A stretch of DNA of 21,823 nt from Pseudomonadota bacterium (GCA_023416135.1 JAEZIF010000215.1:1-21823), one strand, 5' to 3'; counted from the first letter of the stretch, positions 1 to 8,161 are shown. The notes: a model not told the origin generated them from the sequence alone. Program-made: numbers and translations.

Positions 1-821
1 ACCATGTCTTCCTCGACCTCGAGGACGCCGTCGCCCCGAGCCAGAAGCGCGACGCCCGCAAGAAGATCGTCGAGGCGCTGAAGACGCTGAACTGGAAGGG
101 CAAGACGCGCTGCGTGCGCATCAACGACCTGACCACGGAGTACGCCTTCGAGGACATCATCGAGGTGGTCGAGGGCGCGGGCGAGCATCTCGACACGATC
201 ATGATGACCAAGGTAATGACGCCGGCCGACATCCTGTTCGCCGACAAGCTGCTGCACCAGCTCGAGAAGAAGCTGAAGCTTAAGAACCGCATCGGCCTCG
301 AGGCCCTGATCGAGGAGGTCGAGGGCATGCAGAACGTCGACGCCATTGCCAAGTCGACGCCGCGCCTGGAATGCCTGGTCTTCGGCATGGGCGACTTCTC
401 GGCCTCGATGGGCGTCACCAACAAGAACGTCGGCGAGACCGACGGCTATCCCGGCGATATCTGGCACTATGCCCGCTTCCGGCTGGTGATGGCCTGCCGC
501 GCCGCCGGCATCGATCCGGTCGACGGGCCGTTCGCCGACTTCAAGAACCCCGATGCCTATCGCGAGGAGTGCCGCCGCTCGATGATCCTGGGCTGCGTCG
601 GCAAGTGGGCGATCCATCCTTCGCAGATCGAGCATGCGCTCGAGATCTACTCGCCCAAGCCGGAGGACGTGGCGCGCGCCCGCAAGCTCGAGAAGGCCTA
701 TGCCGAGGCCGAGGCCAAGGGCCTGGGCGCCATCAACGTCGACGGCATCATGGTCGACGTCGCCTCGATCCGCATCCTGCGTAACACGATCCTGAACAAG
801 GCCGACCTCTTCGGCATGTAG
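1..821 (+). CDS. HpcH/HpaI aldolase / CitE-like CoA-ester lyase (5' partial)
   Basis: The reading frame is open from the left window edge (first full codon at 3), so the true start lies upstream; 272 residues are visible of a family usually 300-345 long. The visible N-terminus carries the family's DLEDAV motif just inside the window, then a conserved VRIND segment (CoA/substrate-binding Arg), a GLEALIE segment with the expected Mg2+-binding Glu, and FGMGDFSASMG with the second metal-binding Asp. The C-terminal GKWAIHPSQI motif is typical of malyl-CoA/citramalyl-CoA lyases. The family cleaves or forms 3-hydroxy-acyl-CoA esters such as malyl-CoA to glyoxylate plus acetyl-CoA in the cytoplasm. 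By overall look it resembles L-malyl-CoA/beta-methylmalyl-CoA lyase more than the citrate lyase beta subunit, but exact substrate is inference. An MFS permease follows 16 nt downstream, possibly co-transcribed. Confidence 0.88.
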   Translation, partial: HVFLDLEDAVAPSQKRDARKKIVEALKTLNWKGKTRCVRINDLTTEYAFEDIIEVVEGAGEHLDTIMMTKVMTPADILFADKLLHQLEKKLKLKNRIGLEALIEEVEGMQNVDAIAKSTPRLECLVFGMGDFSASMGVTNKNVGETDGYPGDIWHYARFRLVMACRAAGIDPVDGPFADFKNPDAYREECRRSMILGCVGKWAIHPSQIEHALEIYSPKPEDVARARKLEKAYAEAEAKGLGAINVDGIMVDVASIRILRNTILNKADLFGM

Positions 822-837
822 CCGTCCGGCAACGCCC

Positions 838-2034
838 ATGCACCGCGCGATCCTTCCGGTGGCCAGCATGCTGGCCATCCAGATCATGATCTCGCTGTGC
901 GTGCTGGCGCTGGGCGTCATGATGCCCGCGGTCGCGGTCGACCTCGCGATCGACCCCAAGCTGGTCGGTGTCTTCACGGCCATCATCTATGCCGTCGCGG
1001 CGGGTCTGGCCTTGGCGGCGGCCGAGCCGATCGTGCGGCTGGGGGCAGTGCGGGTCTGCCAGTTCGCGCTGCTGATGGCGGCGATCGGGCTCTCGTTCAA
1101 TGCCTTGGCCACGGTCGTGACGACGGTGATCGCGGTTCTGTTCATCGGGATGGCGCAGGGGCCGGTCAACCCGGCCGCCGCCCACGTGCTCGCCCAGCGC
1201 GTGCCGCGCCAGTGGTTCGGCATCGTCTTCTCCCTGAAGCAGAGCGGCACCCCCATCGGCTTTGCCCTGTCGGGCCTGCTGTTCCCGTTCCTCCTGGCCC
1301 AATTCGGCTGGCGCGGCGCCAGCCTGATCGCCGCCGCCATGGCGATCGTCGCGATCGTCGTCGTCGAGCTGCTGCGTTCGCGCATCGATGTCGTGGTCGC
1401 AGCCGGGCGGCCGGCGCCGCCGATCTGGCAGTCGGTGCGCTTCGTGCTCGGCCATGGGCAGCTTCGCGTGCTGGGCTGGTCGGCTTTCGTCTATGTCGTG
1501 GCCCAGCACACCTTCACCTTCTATCTCGTCACCTATCTCTACGAACATTGCGGGCTGTCGATCGCCCGTGCGGGCCTGCTGCTCGCCATCTCGCAGTTCG
1601 CCGGCACGGCGGTGCGGCTGCTGAGCGGCGCCCTCGGCGATCGCATCCCGCGCATGCTGGTGCTGGGCTGGACCGGTCTGGCCATGACCGCAGGCTGCGT
1701 CGCCATCGGCCTGATCGGTAGCGGCACGCCCTTCTGGCTGCTCGCCCTCGTCGTGGTCGGGTACGGCTCGGTGGTCTCGAGCTGGAATGGCACCTCGCAG
1801 GCCGAGTTCGTCCACCTCGCGCCGCCCGGTGAAGCGGCGGCGATGGCGGCGGTCCAGACCTCCCTCGCCTTCTCCGGCGCGGTCATCGGCCCGCCGCTGT
1901 TCGCGCTGATCGCGTCGGCTGTCAGCTATCGCGCGGCATTCTGGACGGTCGCGGCCTGCGTGCTGGCATCGGCCGTCTGGCAGCTCGCGGCGGCGCGCAG
2001 CGCGGCTACGGCTCCTGCATCCCCGCGACCTTGA
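838..2034 (+). CDS. MFS transporter, 12-TM type
   Basis: A 398-residue, highly hydrophobic protein with about 12 predicted membrane segments, the usual size for a major facilitator superfamily permease. The N-terminal half has the short polar loop after TM2-TM3 and a TM5 region reading SGTPIGFALSG, resembling the Gly/Pro-rich motif C of MFS proteins. A loop GALGDRIPRM between TM8 and TM9 resembles the repeated motif A (G-x-x-x-D-R). No periplasmic signal is expected; it should sit in the inner membrane and move a small metabolite, perhaps an organic acid or drug. The start at 838 has no strong ribosome binding site, but it lies 16 nt after the lyase stop, so coupling is plausible. The 3' end overlaps the convergent Bug-protein gene by 29 bp. 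Substrate unknown. Confidence 0.88.
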   Translation: MHRAILPVASMLAIQIMISLCVLALGVMMPAVAVDLAIDPKLVGVFTAIIYAVAAGLALAAAEPIVRLGAVRVCQFALLMAAIGLSFNALATVVTTVIAVLFIGMAQGPVNPAAAHVLAQRVPRQWFGIVFSLKQSGTPIGFALSGLLFPFLLAQFGWRGASLIAAAMAIVAIVVVELLRSRIDVVVAAGRPAPPIWQSVRFVLGHGQLRVLGWSAFVYVVAQHTFTFYLVTYLYEHCGLSIARAGLLLAISQFAGTAVRLLSGALGDRIPRMLVLGWTGLAMTAGCVAIGLIGSGTPFWLLALVVVGYGSVVSSWNGTSQAEFVHLAPPGEAAAMAAVQTSLAFSGAVIGPPLFALIASAVSYRAAFWTVAACVLASAVWQLAAARSAATAPASPRP

Positions 2035-2971
2035 CGATCTCGCCCCACTTCCCGGTCTCGCTGGCCTGGAAGGCGGCGAGTTCCTCCGGCGTGCCGGGGA
2101 ACGGGATGCCGTACGTGGTCCTGGTGAGCGTCAGGTAGGTCTCCGACTTCATCGCCTCGCGGATCAGCGCGTTCAGCTTGTCGACGATCGGCTTCGGCGT
2201 GCCCGCGGGAACGTAGGCTGCGGTCCACGCCCACATCTCGAAGCCCGGTACAGTGGCATCGACCGTCGGGAACTGCTCCAGCCCGGGGATCGGCTTCTTG
2301 CTGGTGACGCCGATGCCCCGCGCACGGCCGTCGAGCACCGCCGGCAGCCCGGCCGTGAAGTCCGAGAAGATGATGTCGATACGGCCGCCCAGCAGGTCGC
2401 TGACGGCCTGCGGCTGGGATTTGTAGGGCACGCCCAGCAGGTCGATCTTGGCCATTACGCGGAACAGCTCGGCGCCGCCGCGGCTCGAGCCGTTGCCGCT
2501 GCCGAAGGAGAGCTTGCCCGGCTCCTTCCTGGCGAGGGCAATGAACTCGGCCACGGTCTTCACCGGCAGCTCGTTCTTCACCATCACGATCTGCGCACCC
2601 AGCGTCAGGCCGCAGACCGGCGCAAAGCTCTTGACCGGGTCATAGGTCAGAGACTTGTAGACGTGCTGGTTGATCGCCTGCGTGGTCTGGGTGGTGATGA
2701 ACATGGTGTAGCCGTCGGGATCGGCCTGGGCCGCGGCCTGGGCACCGATCTGGCCCTCGGCACCGGGCCTGTTGTCGACCACGACCGACTGGCCGGAGAG
2801 CTTGCCGATCTCGTTGGCGATCACGCGCGCCACGGTGTCCGTGGCGGTGCCGGGTCCGAACGGCGCAATGACCCGGATCGGCTTGGATGGGAAGTCCTGC
2901 GCCGATACCGGCCCCGTCGCGGCCAACGCGCCGGCCGTCGCGATCGCGGCCCGCCTGCCGAGCACCTTCAT
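2006..2971 (-). CDS. Bug/TctC-family tripartite tricarboxylate transporter substrate-binding protein
   Basis: A 321-residue exported protein. Residues 1-24 form a signal peptide with an RR pair (GRRAAIATAG) and likely cleavage after PVSA. The mature start FPSKPIRVIAPFGPGTATD is the hallmark Bug-family N-terminus, followed by the VVDNRPGAEGQIG and ADPDGYT motifs that line the carboxylate pocket. Bug proteins bind carboxylates or aromatic acids in the periplasm, usually for TctAB permeases; no tctA/tctB is in the window, as is common for this expanded family. The ATG at 2971 is chosen over the TTG just before it because GGGAGG lies about seven bases upstream. That ATG shares one base with the TGA of the preceding small membrane gene, suggesting translational coupling. 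Ligand unknown. Confidence 0.92.
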   Translation of the reverse strand: MKVLGRRAAIATAGALAATGPVSAQDFPSKPIRVIAPFGPGTATDTVARVIANEIGKLSGQSVVVDNRPGAEGQIGAQAAAQADPDGYTMFITTQTTQAINQHVYKSLTYDPVKSFAPVCGLTLGAQIVMVKNELPVKTVAEFIALARKEPGKLSFGSGNGSSRGGAELFRVMAKIDLLGVPYKSQPQAVSDLLGGRIDIIFSDFTAGLPAVLDGRARGIGVTSKKPIPGLEQFPTVDATVPGFEMWAWTAAYVPAGTPKPIVDKLNALIREAMKSETYLTLTRTTYGIPFPGTPEELAAFQASETGKWGEIVKVAGMQEP

Positions 2972-3285
2972 CAAGTCCTCCCTTGCGCCTTCTTCTCCGG
3001 CTGGTCGGCAACATATTGCCGTTCGCCCGTGCTCGGATTGTAGAACACGTCCACTGCCTTACCAGTGTCGGGATCGATGAAGCGCTCTGCAGTTTTGGTC
3101 CAACCCGCGCCCGGCTTTTCGCGTAGCAATGGCTTGTAGATCACCCGCTCCAGCAGCGTGCCGGCCGTTATGGCGCCGCCCACGATGAGCAGCCACAGCG
3201 GCGCTCCCGGCACGCCCAGCCCGGCGGTCGCCGCCCCCGCCAGCAGCATCGCGATCCCGACGGCGAGGACGGTGCCGCGCAGCAC
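2971..3285 (-). CDS. small two-TM membrane protein, unknown function
   Basis: A 104-residue protein starting with GTG. It has two hydrophobic segments (about residues 4-21 and 27-44) separated by a short Gly/Pro turn, then a hydrophilic tail of about 60 residues containing FIDPDTGKAVDVFYNPSTGERQYV. The DPDTGK and NPSTGE pairs look like two related beta-hairpin turns. I do not recognise a named family. The likely topology is a hairpin in the inner membrane with the tail on one side. It lies 51 nt downstream of ybjQ and its stop overlaps the Bug-protein start, so the three may form one transcript. The start has no convincing ribosome binding site; a later ATG at about 3249 would remove the first membrane segment and seems less likely. 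Confidence 0.6.
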   Translation of the reverse strand: MLRGTVLAVGIAMLLAGAATAGLGVPGAPLWLLIVGGAITAGTLLERVIYKPLLREKPGAGWTKTAERFIDPDTGKAVDVFYNPSTGERQYVADQPEKKAQGRT

Positions 3286-3299
3286 GTCAGGCGCGGCCC

Positions 3300-3347
3300 A
3301 TCACGATTTCGATCACGATGCTCATCACGATCCCCATCACGATCCTT
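3300..3347. repeat. 12-bp tandem repeat, four units
   Basis: The octamer ATCACGAT occurs at 3300, 3312, 3324 and 3336, exactly 12 bp apart, each followed by four variable bases (ttcg, gctc, cccc, cctt). The array spans the stop codon of the ybjQ-like gene and most of the spacer to the next gene. On the minus strand and in the ybjQ frame every unit carries TCG TGA, so the gene is followed by in-frame stops in each unit. The 12-bp period is a multiple of three. Confidence 0.85.
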
Positions 3348-3663
3348 GGGGCTCGACCACCGCCGCCGTTCCGTAGGCCACGATCTCGCTCATGGTCTCG
3401 CCGATCTCCGAGGAATCGAAGCGCATGACCAGGATGGCGTTGGCGCCCATGGCTGTCGCGTTGGCAACCATGCGGTCGGTGGCGTGACGACGCGCCTCCT
3501 CCAGCATCTGGGTGTATTCGTGGATCTCGCCGCCGACGATCGAGCGCAGGCCGGCGACGATGTTGCCGCCGATGCCTCGGCTGCGCACGACCACCCCGAA
3601 CACCTGGCCGAGGGTGGTCACGGTCCGGTGGCCGGCAATGTTTTCAGTCGTGGCGATGATCAT
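3337..3663 (-). CDS. YbjQ-family (DUF74) heavy-metal-binding-domain protein
   Basis: A 108-residue protein, the usual size for the YbjQ/UPF0145 family. Recognisable features are the N-terminal beta-strand region ending GHRTVTTLGQVFGVVVRS, the central GGEIHEYTQMLEEARRHA helix, and the MGANAILVMRFDSSEI core with a closing YGTAAVV strand. The family forms small pentamer-like rings and has been called 'putative heavy-metal binding', but its biochemical role is not established. The ATG at 3663 is chosen over a longer upstream frame because family alignment begins at MIIATTENI and GAAAGGG lies about eight bases upstream. It is the first gene of a probable minus-strand transcript with the two-TM protein and the Bug protein, and is divergent from the binding-protein operon beginning at 3763. 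Confidence 0.88.
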   Translation of the reverse strand: MIIATTENIAGHRTVTTLGQVFGVVVRSRGIGGNIVAGLRSIVGGEIHEYTQMLEEARRHATDRMVANATAMGANAILVMRFDSSEIGETMSEIVAYGTAAVVEPQGS

Positions 3664-3762
3664 GAAGTGCCCTTTCGCAAGCTGATCTGACGAACGGCGG
3701 AACCCTACGCTGCTCCAGCCGGGGGTGGTAGCGTGTGGGCAACAAGTAACGGAGGAAACGTG

Positions 3763-5358
3763 ATGCGTGGTTGGATCGCCGCATTGTCGGCCGTCGTCGT
3801 CGCTGCCGCCAGCGCGCCGGCCTTGTCCCCGGCGTGGGCCCAGAAGGCCGGCGGCAACCTCCGAGTGACCCATCGCGACAACCCGCCCAGCGCCTCGATC
3901 CACGAGGAGGCGACGATCTCAACTGTCATGCCCTTCATGTCGATCTACAACAACCTCGTCGTCTTCGATCCCAAGTCCAAGCAGAACGCGCCGGACGCGA
4001 TCGTTCCCGATCTCGCCACTGAATGGAAATGGAGCGACGACGGCACCAGGCTCACCTTCAAGCTGCGCGACGGCGTGAAGTGGCACGACGGCAAGCCGTT
4101 CACCAGCGCCGATGTGAAGTGCACCTGGGACATGCTGATCGCGCCCGAGAGCAAGCTGCGCAAGAATCCGCGCAAGTCGTGGTGGTTCAACCTCAAGGAG
4201 GTCACGGTAAATGGCGACCAGGAGGTCACCTTCCACCTTGGCCGGCCCCAGCCCTCGGTCCTGACCATGCTCGCCGGCGCCTTCTCGCCGGTCTATCCCT
4301 GCCACGTCCCGGCGGCGCAGATGCGCACCAAGCCGATCGGCACCGGCCCGTTCAAGTTCGTCGAGCTGAAGCAGAACGAATCGATGAAGGTGGTGCGCAA
4401 CCCCGACTACTGGAAGAAGGGCAAGCCCTACCTCGACTCCATCGAGTTCGCCATCATCCCCAACCGCGCCACGTCGGCGCTGGCCTTCACCGCCGGCAAG
4501 GCCGACATGACCTTCACCGCAGAGATCGCCGCACCCGCCCTGAAGGACCTCAAGACCCAGGCACCGTGGGCGATCTGCGAGATGCTGCCGACCAACACCC
4601 AGGCCAACCTGCTGGTCAACCGCGACAAGCCACCGTTCGACGACGCCCGCGTGCGCAAGGCGATGGTGCTGGCGATCGACCGCGATTCCTTCACCCACAT
4701 CATCGGTCAGGGGACCAATCGTATCGGCGGCACCATGCTGCCGCCGCCGGAAGGCCGCTGGGGCATGCCGGCGGAGTACCTCGCCACCGTCGCGGGCTAC
4801 GGCACCGATCATGAGAAAGCGCGCGCCGAGGGCCGCAAGATCATGGCCGAGCTGGGCCACAGCGCCGACAAGCCGCTCAAGATCAAGGTCTCGACGCGCA
4901 ACATCCCGACCTATCGCGACCAGGCCGTGATCCTGATCGACCACCTGAAGCACGTCTTCATCCAGGGTGAACTGGAGCCGCTGGACACCGCGGTGTGGTA
5001 CAATCGCATGGTCCGCAAGGACTACACCGTGGGCATGAACGTCCAGGGTGTCGGCATCGACGATCCAGACGTGGTGCTGTACGAGACCTTCAGCTGCGGC
5101 TCGGAGCGCTACTACACCAACTACTGCAACCCCGAGCTCGAGAAGCTTTTCGAGCAACAGTCGCGCATGCAGGACGGCGCGGAACGGCGCAAGCTCGTCT
5201 GGGAGATCGACAAAAAGTTACAGGAAGACGGCGCCCGACCCGTGATACAGCACGACTGGGGCGCTACCTGCTGGCGCCCCGAGGTCAAGGGACTGAACCT
5301 CGCCATCAACACGATCTATAATCACTGGCGGTTCGAGGACGTCTGGCTCGACCGCTAG
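3763..5358 (+). CDS. ABC transporter substrate-binding protein, family 5 (SBP_bac_5)
   Basis: A 531-residue periplasmic binding protein of the peptide/nickel/opine class. Residues 1-26 are a signal peptide cleaved after AWA. The mature protein has the family signatures: an N-terminal GGNLRV strand, IYNNLVVFD, PDLATEWKWSDDGTRLTFKLRDGVKWHDGKP (the SBP_bac_5 block, given here as its ends WKWSDDG and GVKWHDGKP), and IGTGPFKFVE. It would capture an oligopeptide or other medium-size solute for an ABC importer, yet no permease or ATPase gene is nearby. The ATG at 3763 follows GGAGGA by six bases; an in-frame GTG at 3760 is too close to that site. It heads a plus-strand run with GST, VOC and propeller genes (spacings 14, 13 and 22 nt), implying one operon. 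Ligand unknown. Confidence 0.92.
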   Translation: MRGWIAALSAVVVAAASAPALSPAWAQKAGGNLRVTHRDNPPSASIHEEATISTVMPFMSIYNNLVVFDPKSKQNAPDAIVPDLATEWKWSDDGTRLTFKLRDGVKWHDGKPFTSADVKCTWDMLIAPESKLRKNPRKSWWFNLKEVTVNGDQEVTFHLGRPQPSVLTMLAGAFSPVYPCHVPAAQMRTKPIGTGPFKFVELKQNESMKVVRNPDYWKKGKPYLDSIEFAIIPNRATSALAFTAGKADMTFTAEIAAPALKDLKTQAPWAICEMLPTNTQANLLVNRDKPPFDDARVRKAMVLAIDRDSFTHIIGQGTNRIGGTMLPPPEGRWGMPAEYLATVAGYGTDHEKARAEGRKIMAELGHSADKPLKIKVSTRNIPTYRDQAVILIDHLKHVFIQGELEPLDTAVWYNRMVRKDYTVGMNVQGVGIDDPDVVLYETFSCGSERYYTNYCNPELEKLFEQQSRMQDGAERRKLVWEIDKKLQEDGARPVIQHDWGATCWRPEVKGLNLAINTIYNHWRFEDVWLDR

Positions 5359-5372
5359 ACACGGAGGCAACG

Positions 5373-6047
5373 ATGAAGCTCTATATGCACCCGGTTTCCA
5401 CGACCAGCCGCCCGGTGATGCAGTTCATCGCCGACAACGACATCAAGTGCGATATGGAAGTCGTCGATATCCTGAAAGGCGCGCACTACGAGCCCGCCTA
5501 CAGCAAGATCAATCCCAACCACCTGATCCCGATGCTCGAGGACGGCGACTTCCGGCTGACCGAGAGCGCGGCGATCCTGCGCTACCTCGCCGAGAAGATC
5601 GATTCGCCGACCTATCCGAAGGACCTCAAGCAGCGCGCCCACGTCAACGAGGTGATGGACTGGTTCAACTCCAACTTCTACCGCGACTGGGGCTATGGGC
5701 TGATCTATCCGCAGCTCTTCCCGCACCTGAAGCGCGAGGACGCCAAGGTGCAGGAAGCGGTCGTGGCCTACGGCAAGGAGAAGTCCAAGATCTGGCTGCA
5801 GATCCTGAACGACCATTTCATCGGATCGAACAAGTACCTATGCGGTAACCAGCTTACGGTCGCGGACTACTTCGGCGCCGCCATCACCACGGCGGGCGAG
5901 CTTGTCCATTGCGATTTCTCGGCCTATCCCAACATCAAGCGCTGGCTCGACACCTTCAAGGCCGGGCCGAACTACGCCAAGGTCTACGAGACCTTCAACG
6001 GCTTCTGCGCCTCGACCAAGGGACAGCCTTGGCAGGCGATCACCTGA
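5373..6047 (+). CDS. glutathione S-transferase family protein
   Basis: A 224-residue cytosolic GST-fold protein. The thioredoxin-like N-terminal domain (about 1-77) has MHPVSTTSRP, where a Ser near residue 9 or 12 may activate glutathione, the NPNHLIPML loop with the cis-Pro at 53, and the ESAAILRYL motif (E64-S65) that binds the glutathione gamma-glutamyl group. The helical C-terminal domain contains LTVADYFGA, the N-capping box of GSTs. It looks theta-like. The family conjugates, reduces or isomerises substrates with glutathione, often in breakdown of aromatic or halogenated compounds. GGAGG lies just before the ATG. Placement between a binding protein and a VOC protein suggests a catabolic role rather than general detoxification, which is inference. 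Confidence 0.92.
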   Translation: MKLYMHPVSTTSRPVMQFIADNDIKCDMEVVDILKGAHYEPAYSKINPNHLIPMLEDGDFRLTESAAILRYLAEKIDSPTYPKDLKQRAHVNEVMDWFNSNFYRDWGYGLIYPQLFPHLKREDAKVQEAVVAYGKEKSKIWLQILNDHFIGSNKYLCGNQLTVADYFGAAITTAGELVHCDFSAYPNIKRWLDTFKAGPNYAKVYETFNGFCASTKGQPWQAIT

Positions 6048-6060
6048 TTAGGAGACTGCG

Positions 6061-6567
6061 ATGATCAAGGGTCTGCACCACAACGCCTATCGCTGTCGCG
6101 ATTCGGAGGAGACCCGGAGGTTCTACGAGGACTTCCTCGGCCTGCCGCTGGTCAACGCGTTCAAGATCGAGACCACCCAGACCGGCCGCAAGACCGGCAC
6201 CGGCGTGCTGCACTCGTTCTTCCAGCTCGACGACGGCTCCTGCCTCGCCTTCTTCGAGGCGCCCGACATGCCGTTCGAGTTCAAGGAGCAGCACGACTTC
6301 GATCTGCACATTGCGCTCGAGGTCGAGCCCGACGCACTCGACCAGATGTTCGCCAAGGGCAAGTCGGAAGGGCGCGAGGTGCGCGGCGTGAGCGACCACA
6401 AGTTCATCCGCTCGATCTACTTCCGCGATCCCAACGGCTACGTCATCGAGCTGACGGCCAAGGTGCCGGGCAAGGAACGCGACATGGATCCCAAGCAGAA
6501 CCATGCGCGCGACATCCTGAACGACTGGCAGGTGAAGAAGCGTCAACCGGCAAAGGCGGTGGCGTAG
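6061..6567 (+). CDS. VOC-superfamily metalloprotein (glyoxalase/dioxygenase-like)
   Basis: A 168-residue protein with the vicinal-oxygen-chelate fold. The start KGLHHNAYRCRD gives a first metal ligand (H7), DLHIAL gives H83, and NGYVIEL gives E130, with E66 in AFFEAPD as a further candidate; this fits the two-His/Glu metal site of glyoxalases, extradiol dioxygenases and related isomerases. FYEDFLGLPLV is the typical helix-strand junction. Residues 135-168 are a charged tail beyond the domain. It could be a dioxygenase, lyase or glutathione-dependent isomerase; the adjacent GST-like gene, 13 nt upstream, makes a glutathione-linked reaction attractive but unproven. AGGAG precedes the ATG by eight bases. 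Cytoplasmic, no signal peptide. Confidence 0.9.
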   Translation: MIKGLHHNAYRCRDSEETRRFYEDFLGLPLVNAFKIETTQTGRKTGTGVLHSFFQLDDGSCLAFFEAPDMPFEFKEQHDFDLHIALEVEPDALDQMFAKGKSEGREVRGVSDHKFIRSIYFRDPNGYVIELTAKVPGKERDMDPKQNHARDILNDWQVKKRQPAKAVA

Positions 6568-6589
6568 AAACATAGCGACGGAGGAGACG

Positions 6590-7687
6590 ATGAAACGTGG
6601 CGTTGTACGGGCGCTCTGCGCCCTGGTGAGTGCTGTCGCGTTCTCATCCTCCTCCCTCGCCGCCGACCCGCCGCAGTTCCAGGTCGACCCGTTCTGGCCC
6701 AAGCCGCTGCCGAACAACTGGCTGCTTGGCCAGGTGGCGAGTGTGGCCGTCGGGCCCGACGACCATGTCTGGATCCTGCAGCGGCCGCGCTCGCTCACCG
6801 ACGACGAGAAAGGCGCGACGCTGAAGCCGCCGCGCAACAAGTGCTGCGTGCCGGCGCCCTCGGTCATGGAGTTCGACGCCGACGGCACCTTCATCCAGGG
6901 CTGGGGCTTCCCCGACACCGCGCCGTGGGTGGCCAACGAGCACGGCATCCATGTCGACAAGGCGGGCTTCGTCTGGATCGCGGGCAACGCGGCCAACGAC
7001 AGCGCGATCTTCAAGTACACCAAGGACGGCAAGCCCGTGCTGACCATCGGCAAGCCCGGGCCGACCGGCGGCAGCAACGACACCGCCCTGCTCGGCCGTC
7101 CCGCCGACATCCAGGTCGATCCCGACGCCAAGGAGGTGTTCGTCGCCGACGGCTACGGCAACCGTCGCGTCGTCGTATTCGACTCGGAAACCGGCGCCTA
7201 CAAGCGCCACTGGGGTGCCTACGGCAACAAGCCCAACGACGACAAGCAGGCCGCCTACGATCCGGCGGCGGCGCCCTCGCAGCAGTTCGCCAACCCGGTG
7301 CACTGCGCCAAGCCGTCGAAGGACGGCATGGTCTATGTCTGCGACCGCACCAACAACCGCATCCAGGTGTTCAAGAAGGACGGCACCTTCGTGACCGAAT
7401 GGTTCTACGACAAGCCGACCTTGGGCGCCGGCGCGGTCTGGGACTTGAACTTCTGGCCCGACGCCAACCAGACCTGGCTGTTCAACATCGACGGCGAGAA
7501 CAATCTCCTGCGCATCCTGCAGAGGAGCGACGGCAAGGTCGTCGGCGGCTTCGGCCGCTCGGGTCGCCAGGCCGGCAACTTCCACTGGGTCCACAGCATC
7601 GCCGTCGACTCCAAGGGCAACATCTACACCGGCGAAGTCGACAACGGAAAGCGCGTGCAGAAGTTCAAGCCGGACCGGGCGCCGTAG
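6590..7687 (+). CDS. exported NHL/six-bladed beta-propeller protein
   Basis: A 365-residue protein with a signal peptide (about residues 1-24, hydrophobic core ALVSAVAF, cleavage near SLA). The mature part shows repeated NHL-type blades: VAVGPDDHVWILQR, HGIHVDKAGFVWIAGN, IQVDPDAKEVFVADGYGNRR, VYVCDRTNNRIQVF and IAVDSKGNIYTGEV, each with the D-x-x-G/N-x-h-x-h-x-D/G pattern. Related proteins include the propeller domain of peptidylglycine amidating lyase and SMP-30/gluconolactonase-like hydrolases. An NKCCVPAP segment holds adjacent cysteines. It may be a periplasmic lyase/lactonase or a scaffold; I cannot assign a reaction. GGAGGA precedes the start. It closes the operon beginning at 3763, and its stop lies three bases from the stop of the convergent gene. 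Confidence 0.87.
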   Translation: MKRGVVRALCALVSAVAFSSSSLAADPPQFQVDPFWPKPLPNNWLLGQVASVAVGPDDHVWILQRPRSLTDDEKGATLKPPRNKCCVPAPSVMEFDADGTFIQGWGFPDTAPWVANEHGIHVDKAGFVWIAGNAANDSAIFKYTKDGKPVLTIGKPGPTGGSNDTALLGRPADIQVDPDAKEVFVADGYGNRRVVVFDSETGAYKRHWGAYGNKPNDDKQAAYDPAAAPSQQFANPVHCAKPSKDGMVYVCDRTNNRIQVFKKDGTFVTEWFYDKPTLGAGAVWDLNFWPDANQTWLFNIDGENNLLRILQRSDGKVVGGFGRSGRQAGNFHWVHSIAVDSKGNIYTGEVDNGKRVQKFKPDRAP

Positions 7688-7690
7688 CCT

Positions 7691-8161
7691 TCATTTTTGG
7701 GCGTCGCTGTCGTGTCGGCTGATTTCGGCGTCCAGCTCGGCGTCGATGGCCCTGGCGTCCCGAATGAACTGCCCCCAGTTTATTTCGCCCGCGATCAGTC
7801 GCTCATAGTTGGCGTCTGCCTTGGCCTGGGAGACCTTCAGAAAGGGGACGATTGCGGGAAGGCGCGCCCGGGCCACTTCCGTCGCGAATCGGCCACAAGG
7901 GATTATGTATTCCCGAAGCAAGATCCGCAGGTTTTGCACTTCTTCTGGCGTCGCCTTATCCATGCTGAAGGCGATGTCGGGCGAGGCTCGCGAGCCGATT
8001 TTGTGCCGTAGTGCCAGGAATGCGGGGCTGGCGTTCTGCTTCGCCTGACATTCCTCCCACGCGCGACGGGAACCGTCGAGGGTACGTTGCGCACTGGCAG
8101 CGCCGGGAACCACGATGCAGGCCAGGAGAAAGAACAGAACACGGACAACGATTGCCGTCAT
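7691..8161 (-). CDS. small exported protein, unknown function
   Basis: A 156-residue protein with a clear signal peptide (residues 1-24, VVRVLFFLLACIVVPG core, cleavage after ASA). The mature protein is largely helical, with two cysteines (C38 in WEECQ and C89 in IIPCGR) that could form a disulfide. The C-terminal half is charged (RDARAIDAELDAEISRHD) and may form a coiled-coil or helical bundle. GAGGAGG sits seven bases before the ATG at 8161, making the start firm. I do not recognise a family. It is convergent with the propeller gene and follows 60 nt after the hydroxylase gene on the same strand: the HpaB stop is at 8222, so read-through from that operon is possible. Confidence 0.75.
   Translation of the reverse strand: MTAIVVRVLFFLLACIVVPGAASAQRTLDGSRRAWEECQAKQNASPAFLALRHKIGSRASPDIAFSMDKATPEEVQNLRILLREYIIPCGRFATEVARARLPAIVPFLKVSQAKADANYERLIAGEINWGQFIRDARAIDAELDAEISRHDSDAQK

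Noticed and set aside
3158..3376. A small plus-strand frame with a His/Asp-rich end that looks metal-binding
   Set aside because: The His/Asp run is a by-product of the 12-bp repeat, and the frame runs antisense to two genes without a ribosome binding site.
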